DNA of 64,000 nucleotides from Torymus aiolomorphi (GCA_036365515.1 CM070873.1:175142104-175206103), one strand, 5' to 3'; positions 24,688-37,154 are shown, numbered from the stretch's first letter. Program-made: numbers and translations. The notes: generated by a model not told the origin, from the letters alone.

Positions 24688-24700
24688 GGTTATGGGCCCT
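24688..24700 (+). other. copia primer-binding site (half initiator-tRNA type)
   Basis: GGTTATGGGCCCT begins directly after the LTR. Drosophila copia uses an internal segment of initiator Met tRNA with GGTTATGGGCCC (established). This supports the Ty1/copia call independently of the coding relics. Confidence 0.85.
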
Positions 24701-25001
24701 GGCACGCATTCACTGCGTTCGGAGAAAAAGATTTTCGTTAGCGCGCGCGCGAGTGAGTGATAAAAGGTGATAGTTTATAGAAGAGAAGTGTTTAGAAATG
24801 TAGAAGAGAAAAACAGCATGGAGAAGAAAGGGTGAGAGGTAGAGGAGAAAATTGAGAAGGTGTGTAGAAGGACATCGAGAGATGACAAAGCGTCACCAAG
24901 GACAATCAGGTAGCCTGAAACAATGGAGCTCATAGACAGACTCACTCAAGGTGAAAATGCATTTTATGTAAGTACGTAAGAGTGAGTAGAAAGGGATAAT
25001 G

Positions 25002-25262
25002 ACGCGAAATAAATAGAAATAGATACGGTAGTTAATAATGAGTTCGAGACGCGAAATAAATAGAAATAGATGCGGTAGTTAATAATAGTTCGAGACGCGA
25101 AATAAATAGAAATAGATGCGGTAGTTAATAATGAGTTCGAGACGCGAAATAAATAGAAATAGATGCGGTAGTTAATAATGACTTCGAGACGCGAAATAAA
25201 TAGAAATAGATGCGGTAGTTAATAATGTGCTCGAGATGCGAAATAAATAGAAATAGATGAGA
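25002..25262 (+). repeat. 47-bp tandem repeat, about 5.5 copies
   Basis: The unit contains ACGCGAAATAAATAGAAATA and GATGCGGTAGTTAATAAT. Copies differ by one to three bases, and the last is degenerate. It lies in the leader of the copia element after a possible gag start (MELIDRLTQGENAF at about 24923). It is not a CRISPR: units are contiguous, without unique spacers. Confidence 0.92.
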
Positions 25263-25351
25263 TAATTGAATTACGCAAGAGCGAGTTGAAAGAAAATTAG
25301 ACAGAAAGGAGAAAGGTAAATGCGAAAGAAAATAGCGTAAAAAGTGCGATA

Positions 25352-25513
25352 AAGGACCCCGCACACAATGTATGGAAAATAATCATTCGGTCAAATTGGA
25401 TCAAACTTGGGGAAAAGATAGATCTTGAGGTCCTGAACAAAAGTTCTCATGGGCAAAACCCCCCAAAATTTGACCGAAATGATTTTTTCCCATACATTGT
25501 GTGCGGGGTCCTT
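25352..25513. mobile_element. 162-bp MITE flanked by TA
   Basis: Terminal inverted repeats of about 48 bp begin AAGGACCCCGCACACAATG and end in the reverse complement. TA lies at both ends (25350-25351 and 25514-25515). TA duplication and size suit a Tc1/mariner-type MITE. It sits inside the copia leader and so is younger than that sequence or travelled with it. Confidence 0.85.
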
Positions 25514-25559
25514 TATCAGATAAAACCGTACAAGTGAAATTCACATTCGGCCGATGTGA

Positions 25560-26200
25560 ATTTCCATAAAAGTGCGCGTTTTGAATAGAGTAGCATAGAG
25601 TTGATAAATTCTAAAATCCGCATGTCAAAAGTCCAAAAACACGTAGCGGCGTTTTGCCGATTCTTGGAATCGGCACCGGCGTGAACAACAGGCTCGACCG
25701 AGAAACAAGCGCGCGTGGCGCAGCGCGTTGAACATGGCCGCCGCGAGGGGCACGCGTCTCCTTCCCCCTTCCGTCTCGCTTACAAGGGTCGACCCACCAT
25801 ATTAGATAGAGTGGCGAGAAGGAGAGTGGAGGGAGGGGAAGGAGCACGAAAAGCGCGAGTATAGAGTCGAGAGCTCGCGCGATGCCGCGACAGCCCCACG
25901 CGTGCGTATAGAGAGAGAGAGAGAGAGAGAGAAAGTCCCCGCGACTCGCGCGGCAGCCGAGAGCGCCCGGCGCCGCGGCAGCCCCGCGTGGTGTACATAC
26001 ACATATATACACAGAGAGAGGAGTCCGAGGCTCGCTGACACAGCCGTGCGCAGACATATAGATATAGATATAGACAGAGACGGTGGCGCGCAGCGAAAAG
26101 AGAGACTCAGAGGAGCGTACGGCGCTGAGCGTACATAACACATAGATCGAACACAGAGCGGCAAACGGTGACGTCGAGCGAAAATTTGTTATGCATAGAT
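25560..26200. other. CpG-rich block inside the copia element
   Basis: GC-rich sequence with a (GA)n run at 25908-25932, GATATA repeats near 26058-26074 and many CGCG sites, unlike the A-rich copia interior. ORFs on both strands are low-complexity. It resembles insect promoter DNA and may be a captured host segment. No exon structure is evident. Confidence 0.4.
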
Positions 26201-26612
26201 ACTCGAGTACGGGAGAGGTTATAACAGAACAACAACAATGAATAGAACAGAGATGTAGGAAGGTAGAGAGGGAAATAAATAAAATTCATGGTATATTAGA
26301 AAGTATGAGTATATTACGTAGATGAGAAATAAAATGACTTAAACTCGTAAATATATGAAGAATAAAACCGCAAATAATAAAACCAAAATATATAATGTTA
26401 CTAACATAAAACAACAAAAAGGTACCTTAATTAATAGTTAAAATTAATTATTAATAGAACTGTACAAGAGAGCCTATAAATAAATGATTTATTATACTCA
26501 TGTATAAAATAAAATGGGTCTATTAAATAAAGAAATGAAGCTTCATAAAACATATGGGTCGTTCCTGTACTTTTTTTAAAAGGTGTGCGCGGTGGGTCGT
26601 CGATTTTGTCGA

Positions 26613-27605
26613 CGATTTTTTTTATAAAAGTACATATAAAAAAAATAGCGTGTGCAAAATTTCAGCCCCTTATCTCATTCCTAATTCCTGCTGGAATTTT
26701 TTTAAACCCTGATTTTGACCTGTTTTTAGCCAGTTTTCAAAAAATTCTAAAAGACTGAAATTTTAACAAAATGAGGTCGGTGGGGTCTCATTTTTTTTGT
26801 CTTTCTTCAAATTTTAAGAAAAAAAATACACTGATATGAAATGATGATTTAGGTTTTATTGGCGATCTGTGATATGGCCATTGCATTTCATCATTTTTAG
26901 ATCATCTTTAAACCTCTATATCTCGTAACTGGTTCCACATTTTTGAGCTCACTAGGTCTCATTTTTTTTTGTCTCAACGAGACCATTAATTTCTTTTTTT
27001 GAGGACCTAAATTGATTTAATAGACTTCAAGATACAGCCTTCTGAAGTTGACGTTTTTATCAAAAATCGTGAAAATCAACCGTGTTCATGGTCACAGTGT
27101 CAACCGAATTTTAATTCAAAATCGTTAACAAAAGTATTTTTCATTAGAATATGATGTTATCTAACTATACTCTTTTCCTATCATAGGAAAAAGTCAAAAA
27201 ATAAATTTTTGTCGAGCATTATAATATCTAATTTTCCGATACCTAAAATAATCAAAAATGACTCTCTACTGACATGAATTCTACCATCTTATAATTATTT
27301 TTGACACGTATACGTAACATAGATACAAAGGTGGTTCCTAGACCTTTAAAATCCGTAGTCGCTGATTTTTCTAGGACCACTAGAGCCAAAGTTATAGCCG
27401 TTTTTATAAAAAAATAGTTTTCAAGTGGTAAAATTAGAGCTTGTGAAATATAGGAAAAGTTTTATTTACAAGATCAACCATAAGTTTGGCATAATTGTCC
27501 TAAAAAAAGTGCTGAGGCTGCATATTTTGAAGATCTTAGGCCGTGTCTACACTATACGAGAAGCACGTGCGATCAGCCCAAGCGATGCGAGCAAGCCATG
27601 CGCGC
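26613..27605 (+). repeat. left terminal inverted repeat of element A
   Basis: Matches the reverse complement of 30783-31770 with scattered substitutions and small indels. It contains several in-phase TGAGACC/GGTCTCA blocks. Confidence 0.85.
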
Positions 27606-27720
27606 ATGCGACGCGAGCAAGCGATAGTAATGGCTTTAGGTTGATTAAATTACCTATGCAGACTTTATAGATAATTAAAGTTGAAAATAAGAATTTAAGT
27701 AAAATTTTTTTTTGTAATAT

Positions 27721-29661
27721 TCATTTTATTTTAACTATTTTATAAGCATTATCAAACGAAGTAAGTTTTGCTTTTAATGTTGAATCATCAATGGGTATAA
27801 AGCAGTGATATTTTCTTGTATTCTGTATAGTTCGGGTCAATTTAAAACGGCATTCTAGTACTTTACACGTTTTCTCAATTGTTTCTTGACTCACCCAAAT
27901 AGATCTAAAAACCAAATATTCTATATTTTTATAACACATAATGATTTATTATTCAAATACATAATCAAATAATATAGTCAAAAAATCTAAATTATATTAT
28001 TTTTACCTTATTCCATCTATATTTTCACTAACGTAATCATACATGTGTTTTGGATTTAAAATTGGTTTTTCTGATGTTCTTTGTAAGGATGCCCTGCGTA
28101 CTGTTCGTTTAACCACTGCTCCACATCCATCACACGGACTTTTCCCATGGCTAGTAGAAAAAAAGTTGTGCGACTTAATTTTTAAGCCAAAATCCTCCTC
28201 ATGATGGCAGATATTAATGAAATTGTTCCTACAGTAAATAAATACTATCTTGAAGGTAAAAATTATAAAAAATAAAATAAATCTGTTTAATATTGTGTAC
28301 ATAATAATACAAATTATTTGAACTTGCATCGTAGAAGTTGTTGCTTTTTTTAAATTTGATATACAGAAAAAATAAAGAACTGTTTTAGTAATTTTATCTT
28401 TAAAGCTGTTTTCTACATAATGTAAAATTTTAACTCGGGTGTAACCTGCAGGTCCAGGATCTTTATGGATTTTGATGTTCTGGGTCTCAAAATAGTTTTT
28501 CACACAAATTAAATATACTTTCAGAATATTACTTTGACATATTCTTAATAATTAAAATTAAATTTTTTCAGGTCATTTAATGAACAAAAATCTAAAGGTG
28601 TCTATTTTGTTCATATAATACGTATTAATATACTACAATAAAAGTACTCTTACTTGTTTTTGTATTGGGTAGGTGCTCCATCTGACATATAATGTACATT
28701 CTCAATAAACGGAAAATCTCGTTTTAGAAGTGCAATGAGTTGCCCTTGAAAAGTGTTAACTGGACAAGCATCATGTTTTAAACAATCACTAATAACACAT
28801 ACAGATAAGGTTTGTAATTTGTCGTTATTGTCTTCTTTATAATACACTACAAACGGGTGTACAGTTGCTTGTGTATTATTAAAATAAAATGCTTGGATCG
28901 AGTCTTGACAAACAAATAAGAAATTTTCAGCAAAATCTTGAAGTATAATACATGTATCTGGAGTAATAATTGTTTTGCAATGTTATAAATAACATTTTTG
29001 CATTTCAGTCACATAATGATGCTTTGTTAACTCCCAAATGTCATTGGCTAAATTTATAATAAAATTTCTTGTAGGTTCTTTCACCATAATAAGACTGACT
29101 CTATTATCAGATTGTGATTCAGCATTATTTACCCAATTATGATATTCAATCTCTGAAACATCTTCGCATGAGCTTGATTCCAATATTTTCAGAATTTCTG
29201 CTTTACCAGGACAGTTTTCACAAAGATGTACCATGTAATCGCTCCAATCTGTTGAACAAACACAATCATTTAAAATTACTCGGTAGGCTAAATTTTTGTT
29301 GATGGCAGACAATTTTAATTTGACATTTTGGTGTATAGGACATACACAAATTGTATGTGTACCAGGTGCTCCAGCACTAATACATTCTTTTGGCCTTAAA
29401 GAAGCAAATATACTGAAACCTGGTTTGCGCTGATCTTTAAAATGCTGTTCATATTCTTCTTCCACCCAATTGTTGTATAGATCACAGTCTTTTTTGTAAC
29501 TTCTCTGTGATATTAGTAATAGGATTTTTAACACTGATGCAATCTTTAATGCCGCTACATATTCTACTATTGTTTTCATCTCTATAATACTGAGTACAGA
29601 TTCTCTAACTTCATTAGAATGAATGCTGTACACTTTACGCTTAATAGCTCCTAAGACACCT
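27721..29661 (-). pseudogene. transposase of element A (SDGA/SHGK family), spliced, one in-frame stop
   Basis: Exon 1 opens after an acceptor near 29662 (TTTTTCCAG) and reads FASLRPKECISAGAPGTH, then HQNVKLKL, a Cys-rich stretch, an in-frame TAA near 28983, then LQDFAENF and MSDGAPTQYKNK. Exon 1 ends at 28654 (donor GTAAGAG), exon 2 is 28228-28007 (NICHHEEDFG, SHGKSPCDGCG) and exon 3 is 27904-27721. Codons join in phase across both introns. Asp in DFAEN and Asp in SDGA look like two acidic catalytic residues of a DDE/D enzyme (inference). I know this motif set from many invertebrate proteins annotated only as uncharacterised, and I cannot name the superfamily. Upstream of exon 1, 29690-30700 shows no clear exon. 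Confidence 0.75.
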
Positions 29662-29699
29662 GGAAAAATATATTTTGAAATTAATTTCAAATAGTGTAT

Positions 29700-30780
29700 A
29701 CTTAATCACAAAATAAAATCATAATAACAATATTATTTTTTTTTAATTTAACGATTATCAAGACGATAAAATTTAGCTCAATGTTTTTTCTATTTTAATT
29801 ACTATGACTTGTTATATTGGAAGAAAAGAAATAGTTTAGAATTAATTTATTTTTTTTATTTTTTTTTTTTATATTAATTTTAATAGTTCTTTTAAAATCC
29901 AATAATTACTTTATTATTTTTTATCTAATAATGAATAACGAAGGGTACCCCATGTTAAGATAGGCAAAATGCCACTATCAATGAAAGCGAAAAATGACAG
30001 TGATTTCATAGAAGTATACTAAAAAAAGAATTTTCTACGATTTTTCCGGGGACCTATCTCCCCTCCTTATACCAGTAAGGCCTAAAAATCGCATTTTTTG
30101 GAAATTATTTTTTTCTCCCGTTCCTCAATGTTAAAAAATAAAAAAAAAAATATGAGATTACAGCTTGTAAACAGAGAGAACATTGAGATTTCTCAAATAT
30201 AGATTCTTTCTAATTAAATCGGATTTCATTTAAATGTTTAAATTACAATTCATGTATTATTTTACTTAATCCGTAAACAATACTTAAGCAATACGTAAGC
30301 AATACGTAAGTAACACATAAATAATAATACTTAAGTAATAATACATGAGTAAATAAATAATTATTAGGGTTTGTCAGCGAGAAGAAATAAACGGAAAAAT
30401 TAGACTTCAAGAGTCTATGCAACCAACTCTACTCGAAAGTGAAAGTTGATTGCAGAAAAAGGTATGAACGCTTATGCGTACGAGTAAACAGGCAATAAGG
30501 CATTGTATAGGTAAAATGGAAAGTGGTAAGGTAAAAGGAATGTGCATAAAGCACGTAGCGACTAGGCGCCGCAGGACTCTATTTAAGCCCGCTGGGTGAT
30601 GTTTTTCATAGTGGGAGCGCATCGGACGCTTGCCATCTAGCGGGCACTTTGGATACTTCAATCCCGAACAATCGTAGTAGAAGAGTTAGTAGATCTATAT
30701 TTAGCGATAAATAATATCGTCAATAATATCGTAGTGAAATGATATTATTTATCATTTTAAGTATTTTAAATATTTTGTCC
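29700..30780. other. interior of element A without a clear gene
   Basis: AT-rich. Near 30280-30350 a short degenerate repeat of ACTTAAGTAAT / ACGTAAGCAAT occurs. A minus ORF at 30407-30661 begins with a Cys/His-containing stretch (KYPKCPLDGKRPMRSHYEKHH) that could be a zinc-binding start of the transposase, but splicing to the next exon is not demonstrated. Confidence 0.35.
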
Positions 30781-30782
30781 AA

Positions 30783-31770
30783 CACGCATTGCTTGCTCGC
30801 ATCGCTTGGGCTGATCGCACGTGCTTCTCGCATAGTGTAGAGACGGCCTAAGATCTTCAAAATATGCAGCCTCAGCACTTTTTTTAGGACAATTATGCCA
30901 AACTTATGGTTGATCTTGTAAATAAAACATTTCCTATATTTCACAAGCTCTAATTTTACCACTTGAAAAATATTTTTTTATAAAAACGGCTATAACTTTG
31001 GCTCTAGTGGTCCTAGAAAAATCAGCGACTACGGATTTTAAAGGTCTAGGAACCACCTTTGTATCTATGTTACGTATACGTGTCAAAAATAATTATAAGA
31101 TGGTAGAATTCATGTCAGTAGAGAGCCATTTTTGATTATTTTAGGTATCGAAAAATTAGATATTATAATGCTCGACAAAAAATTATGTTTTTAACTTTTC
31201 CTATGATAGGAAAAGAGTATAGTTAGATAACATCATATTCTAATGAAAAATACTTTTGTTAATGATTTTTAATTAAAATTCGGTTGACACTGTGACCATG
31301 AACACGGTTGATTTTCGCGATTTTTGATAAAAACGTCAACTTCAAAAGGCTGTATCTTGAAGTCTATTCAATCAATTTAGGTCCTCAAAAAAAGAAATTA
31401 AAGGTCTCGTTGAGACAAAAAAAATGAGACCTAGTGAGCTCAAAAATGTGGAACCAGTTACGTGATATAGAGGTTTAAAGATGATCTAAAAATGATGAAA
31501 TGCAATGGCCATATCACAGATCGCCAATAAAACCTAAATCATCATTTCATATCAGTGTATTTTTTTTCTTAAAATTTGAAGAAAGACAAAAAAAAATGAG
31601 ACCTCACTGACCTCATTTTGTTAAAATTTCAGCCTTTTAGAATTTTTTGAAAACTGGCTAAAAACAGGTCAAAATCAGGGTTTAAAAAAATTCCAGCAGG
31701 AATTAGGAATGAGATAATGGGCTGAAATTTTGCACAAGCTATTTTTTTTATATCTACTTTCATAAAAAAA
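30783..31770 (-). repeat. right terminal inverted repeat of element A
   Basis: Reverse complement of 26613-27605. Similarity stops near 31770, just short of where copia-like sequence resumes. Confidence 0.85.
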
Positions 31771-33028
31771 CCATGAGAGTTTCAATTTTGGTCATAACGA
31801 TTTGATATAGAAATATAATATTACATTAATAAAACTGTACAAGAGCCAAATAACGTAGCTGTGGTGGAGATGGTAGAGATGGGCAGCTTTACTTAGAGCC
31901 TTAAGTACAGGGGCTGAAATTATAGAAGGAAAAATAGAAGATGGAAATCGAGAAGGCAAATTAGACAAGGGTAGCTAGAGAAGATAGGCCTAAAGAAGGG
32001 CAAATTTAAAATTGGAGAAGTAGATTGTTGGAAATATGACAAATTCATAACAAATAGCAGAAACAAGACTATTTATTCATAAAATTGAAACTCAGCGAGT
32101 CCATGGTAGAGACGAGTTAAATCACTGAATCTAGCGAAGCGTTAAGTAATTACGAAAGAAAATAGAAAGTAATGAAAAATAATATTACAACCTTTTATCT
32201 ATTTTTGAGATAATAAGGCGCAAATAGAGGTGTTATTTTTATAAAACATGACTGCTGTAAAACAGCACAAGACTCCAGACTGAGCTGAAAAGTCATATGA
32301 TAATAGTCAGGTGGACTATACATATTTTATTATAAAATAATGGATAGACAGGTAGACAAAGATTGATGAGATTTGAAATAACAATATATATATTTAGCAA
32401 GGTTAACTGTGTTGCATCCGAATAGAGCAGATGAAGCGAAATTAGGAAAATTTAAAATTAAACACGAAATGAAAAGGTGAATGAAATTCGACTGTCTTTT
32501 AAAGATAGTAACTATAAAGGACACTTTTCGAATTTAAGAACATAGATCATAATAAATTAAAATAGAGTAGTAATATCAAATTAGAAAAGTTGAAAAGGAG
32601 AAAAACGGTGTTTACTCAATTTGACTGTCTTTTAGAGATAGTAACTGTAAAAGATAGCCTCAAATTTTGATTCATGGTAAAACCGTGATTTTCGGCATAA
32701 AAATAGATGTGTTTTCTTAACTGATTGGAAACAAGGATTGAGATCTTAAATTTATTATGTATAATAAGATAAGTAAAATGAAGAAAGTATAGATAAAGAT
32801 AAAATAAAATATACAGTCTATACAAAAGTTGTATAACAGTGTTGAATGGAGTAGACGATATAGAAACAGACAATGTAGAGGAGAATATATTGGAATAAGA
32901 TATTTTGAAGTCAAAGATATTATAATAAATAAATAGATTGAGAACAAGTTAGATTTATAACATAAAACCATAGATAAGAGAGAATCAAACTAAATTTGAG
33001 AAAACTTGGAGCAGATTAAAATTACAAA

Positions 33029-33440
33029 ATGATTATAACGTCAGTTTCAATGAAACTGAAATTGTATAATTATTGTTTAGTTTATAATCCTAGCAAAGAA
33101 AAAGCCTCAGTATATATAGACAAATATGAGAAACTCATTGAACTGAATAATCACAATATTAGGAGAAAAACATTCTTAGAGAAAGAAATTAGAGATGCTT
33201 TTTATAATTCGATAATTCAGAGAGTTCTTCATATTGAAATTTTGGAAATATAGAGAAGAATAAAGCTTATAATGCATAAAGCTAGAGCCTTTTATATTTG
33301 CTACGAAATTCGAAGGATGTAAATTAGCAGTAGAAATAGAGAAATAGAGCGGCTTAGAGACCAATATCTAAAATGTAACAATATAGAACATGTTCTTAAA
33401 AACTGCTCTCCGAAAAGAGAAAAGAGTTTTTGACTCTGGA
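33029..33440 (+). pseudogene. copia gag remnant
   Basis: The frame from 33029 reads a gag-like helical segment (NIRRKTFLEKEIRDAFYNSI). After stops, it gives a zinc-knuckle-like box near 33370 (YLKCNNIEHVLKNC) in which the first Cys is Tyr and the Gly before His is Glu. Both changes correspond to G-to-A on the coding strand. Stops occur within a few dozen codons. The RNA-packaging role is lost. Confidence 0.65.
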
Positions 33441-33839
33441 AATACAAGGAACAGTAAAATAAATAATTCTAGGGATGGTAAGTTTAAGGACTCTTATGAA
33501 TTTAGAATTGGTAAAAGAAAGAAAACTTTAGAGAAGTGGTAGACAACAAAATAGAGATGGTAGTAGGATTCTCGAATGACAAAACCCTTATTACGATAAT
33601 CAGCCCAATAGTAAAGTATTTAGAGAAAGATATGGAAATCGTAAACACAAAAGGCATATAATAAGAGGCGGACGGGGAACGCAAAACAATAATAATAATA
33701 AAAACGCCGATAAAAAGACTAAAAATGGAATATCGAAAGAAAATGAATATAACAAATTAACGGCTTAAAGACTAGTTTTGAAAATAGAACGGATACAAGC
33801 TTAAATAGAGGAGATAATCACACGGAGCCGATTCTGCTG

Positions 33840-36780
33840 CCACTGAACATATGTCAAATTCAAAATTGATATTCAATCATTGGAACTAAAAATAAACGTA
33901 GAAGTTAGATTTGCAAACAAAAATAATTATTCAATCATTAAATCGGAGGGAGAAGGTAAAGTAGTGAGATTTAATGATGAAAATAAGAAGTCCAATGAAG
34001 TTTCAATAATGGGAATATATTAAAGCCCTTATTGGAGAATAGAGGTGAGAGTAGAAGGGATAGATAATATAAGCAAAGACACGGAAAAAGATAAAATATT
34101 TGCATATGTACTCATAGAGAAGCAGCCAAAGAAAGTGTGGTACAATCGGAAGGAGAAAAACTTTGAGGAGAATGAAAACTCAAATCAACAAAAGTTTTAC
34201 TGACATGGCAATTGATAGAAAATAAGCTAACATTAATAGCAAAATTATAATTAGAGAAGATACAGCTAAATAGTTTCGAGTGACAGTTAAAATGAAAGAT
34301 AAACATGTAATTAAGAAAAGCTTCAGCATACAAGACTTCGACATGAGGTGGTATATGTAAAAGAAATACAGTCTAAATGTAAAACATAGACTAGCATGAT
34401 AAAATTAAATTAGATAAGATGACCTTAGATTATGAAATATGTCTGGGGTTCAAATTAAATAAAGTGCCAATTAACAAGACTAGAGTGGAAACAACAAAAC
34501 TTTAATAACGAATAACTGTGTAATATCCAATGAAATCAATAGATGAAATAAACGATCGACCAAGCAGAAACACATTATCAGCGCAAGAGATTAGATGGGT
34601 TGATATGAAAAGTTAGAACAGATCAGAGCAGTGATTTTATTGGTAACTTTACTCCGGAGATGTTAGAAAAGGTTATTACAACTAACCAACTAGATTTGGT
34701 ACATTAGTACATTTTAAAGATCAAAGAAAACTGTGTTTCAAGTACAGCAAAATAAGAAAATGAGTAGATCTAGTATAATACAAATTAGATTGACGTGGTT
34801 GTTGTCCTGGAGAAAGAAAGAATAAAACGTAGAGATGTAAAATTGGAAAGAAAAATACGTGTTTGAAGATAAATACAGCAAAACGAAAATTGAGAAATGA
34901 GAGTGACTAAACAAACGAACAAAAAGAGCTGACTACCAGAATTTCACGAGAACTTAGATGAAGATAAAGAAATATAGAAAACGGAGAGAGAGCTCAAAGA
35001 AAGAGATCAAGGAAAAATAAAATAAATTAGTGAAGAGCAACAATTATACGTGTCAGAGAAAGAGAATACAGAATTAGAGAAGGATGAGATGTAGAAACTG
35101 CTTGTCTCATTAAATGAAGATCAAACCTCTGATAGAGAAGTACATTTGAAAGAAACCAATAGGCTATTCCTGATAGAAAAGGATGAAAAACTGTGTAAGA
35201 AAATAAAGTCTGGAAACTTACATAAAACCTAAAATAATAAATGGAAAGAAGCCCGACATGATAGATTCTGAATGGAATCTAAAGAAAGAGAAAAGCAAAT
35301 ATTAAAGATAAATGAAATGTTATGTTGGTCATTGGAATATTTGAGAAGAGAAATGATCATGATTTGAGTGGAACATATGCTTCGATATTTAGACTATCTT
35401 TGATTAGATTAGTACTTGTCTATACCGACAAACATGACTTAGAGATATGTAAATTAGATGTGAACATAATATATATATATACATTTCTTTTACCAGATTT
35501 ATGGAGCCCTTTTATACACATGAGCATATTTATGGAGCCCGTTTTCTTTTATGAAGCCCCGGTCCCATAAAATATTCTTATACGGCGTTTATGGAGCCCG
35601 ATCTAGAGTTTCTATACCCAGAGAGGGATTATTTCTTTAGTCACTTGTATACGGGAACTCTGGGCGTAGGTACTAATATACAGGGATGGGCTCAATAAAG
35701 GGGTTAAGTGATAATTATATATATACATATAACATAACATTTCTCAATAATAGAAAAAGAGAAATAAGTAGAAATACTGAAAGGTATAGACTGTTGAGAC
35801 TAAATGAAAAATTCCAAAGTCTGCAGATTATAAAGGGTACTAAACGATTTAAACAACCCATTAGAAATTAGAGTGGCAACACAGAACTGGGCTTGTGTAT
35901 TAATAGTAGAAAAGGAAAATTATTAATTTCAATATTTTATGTAAATGATATAGTTATAACAAGTAATAAGAATGATTTGGAGATGAATAAAAATAAGCTG
36001 AAACAAAATTCATAATGACCAACTTAAGATAGCCGCTTCCTTAGTATGAGAGTAGACAAAAATAGAAAAGGCATAGAGTTGAAACTTACACTGAATGAAT
36101 ATATAGAATGTATACTTAAATATTTGAGCATTGCAAATGCATTCACAGGAAACGCCTTTGATAACTAACCAACTAAATGATGGAAAGTCACGAGATAGAA
36201 AAGATGAAATAAGCAAAGAAAAGTTGAAGAAAGTAACTAATACGGAAATTGCAAAATACAGAGAGTTACTTGAAATACTGCTGTACCTTTCAAGTACTGT
36301 GGGAGTGATATAACGTAAGCTAGAAATATATTGAGTGGACACTAAAGAACCTAACAGAAGCTGAATTGTTATCGGCAAAAGGAGTCTATAGATAAACACT
36401 TGAAACAGACTTAAAACACATGACATAAATCTTAGAAAAGAAACTAATGGATTAAAAATTATACAGAAATAATACGATTGTATGGAAACTAAATAAGCAA
36501 CACCTTCTTACCTTAACTGTCGAGCAGAGCATGCGATGATACGTAAAGCCAGTCAGAAAACGACATGCTTAATCACAATTCATTAAAATAGTTATTAGAG
36601 AAGAATTGTTTTCTGCAAACTTATATTGTGGCAATAGATCAGAAGAATCGAGCATAAAAATACAAGTGTCACATAGACATGTGCTGAACTTAGAGACGCT
36701 ACGTGAAAGATTGCGTAGAGAAGAGATTGAGCACTGCTAAATGGTGCTCAGACGATTGATAAGTAGAATACTGAATTTAG
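33840..36780 (+). pseudogene. copia pol remnant (protease/integrase traces, RT, RNase H)
   Basis: Scattered frames recall Ty1/copia pol in order. Near 33900 there is a pre-integrase-like stretch (SIIKSEGEGKVVRF). From 35322 an RT start reads LSGTYASIFRLSLIRLVL then DLEICKLDV. Near 35780-35830 a thumb-like piece follows. Near 35940 the polymerase box is FYVNDIVITS where YVDD is expected. Near 36030 the FLG box reads FLSMRVD. From 36490 an RNase H-like tail follows. Stops are frequent throughout, so no protein can be made. Confidence 0.75.
35470..35700. other. short foreign segment splitting copia RT
   Basis: The RT reading is interrupted after KLDV by GC-richer sequence with three copies of TTTATGGAGCCC (near 35498, 35528 and 35588). 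Part of it (TTATTTCTTTAGTCA then TGTAT) recurs near 47568-47590, so it is a dispersed repeat of unknown type. Confidence 0.5.
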
Positions 36781-36876
36781 AGTAGATAAACAATAGTTAT
36801 ATTATTCTATTAACAAATTCTTTGATTGCAGATACTAGAAAATCCAAATATAGCAGAATAGAAAAGGAACTTCCCT

Positions 36877-36886
36877 CGGGAGGGAG
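36877..36886 (+). other. copia polypurine tract
   Basis: CGGGAGGGAG abuts the right LTR, the position required for plus-strand priming. Confidence 0.8.
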
Positions 36887-37154
36887 TGTTGGATATATGT
36901 ATATATACGAGCTCGGAAAGTTCTTCTGTTTAGCGGCATTTCCCCCTCCCCTCTACTAGTATCCATGCGAGGGCGAGCGAGTGTGTCAGCCAGTCAGTCG
37001 GGTAATGTCAACCCTTGAAAGAAGTCACGCATATAAGGGAAGATTGTATTACATTAATAGTTTGTATAGAAGAGCTAGAATAAATACAATAACATATTAC
37101 TAATTACACCTTTTGTTCTTATTTCTCCGCCTGCAAAATGCCTAAATACCAACA
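36887..37154 (+). repeat. copia right LTR
   Basis: 268 bp, the same length as the left LTR. The differences seen are about six transitions and two transversions. It is followed by TTTAT, the target duplication. Confidence 0.96.

Larger units (their letters stand above)
26613..31770. mobile_element. long-TIR DNA transposon A nested in copia
   Basis: About 1 kb at the left (26613-27605) is repeated in reverse at the right (30783-31770) with high similarity. The inner ends are marked by GTGCGATCAGCCCAAGCGAT and its complement. A minus-strand transposase lies between. The outer ends are ragged, so a target duplication cannot be defined. A ~22-base sequence (AACTGTACAAGAG and flank) occurs on both sides at 26450-26474 and 31825-31846. 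The copia sequence resumes to the right. Confidence 0.85.
24420..37154 (+). mobile_element. Ty1/copia retrotransposon, complete ends, nested insertions inside
   Basis: Two direct LTRs of 268 bp bound 12.7 kb. The 5-bp target duplication TTTAT lies at 24415-24419 and 37155-37159. A copia-type primer site follows the left LTR and a polypurine tract precedes the right. gag and pol remnants occur on the plus strand from about 33 to 36.8 kb. Much of the length is foreign: a MITE, a CpG-rich block and DNA transposon A. The LTRs differ at about eight positions with no indels (about 97% identity), while pol has many stops. Confidence 0.95.

Noticed and set aside
25002..25262. Regular repeats resembling a CRISPR array
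   Set aside because: Units are contiguous with no unique spacers, and the context is a eukaryotic retrotransposon.
25611..26164. Long Ser/Leu/Arg-rich ORFs on the minus strand
   Set aside because: Low-complexity translation of GA and CG repeats; several frames open at once.
26450..31846. 22-base direct repeat as the target duplication of element A
   Set aside because: Too far from the TIR ends and imperfect; more likely local duplication.
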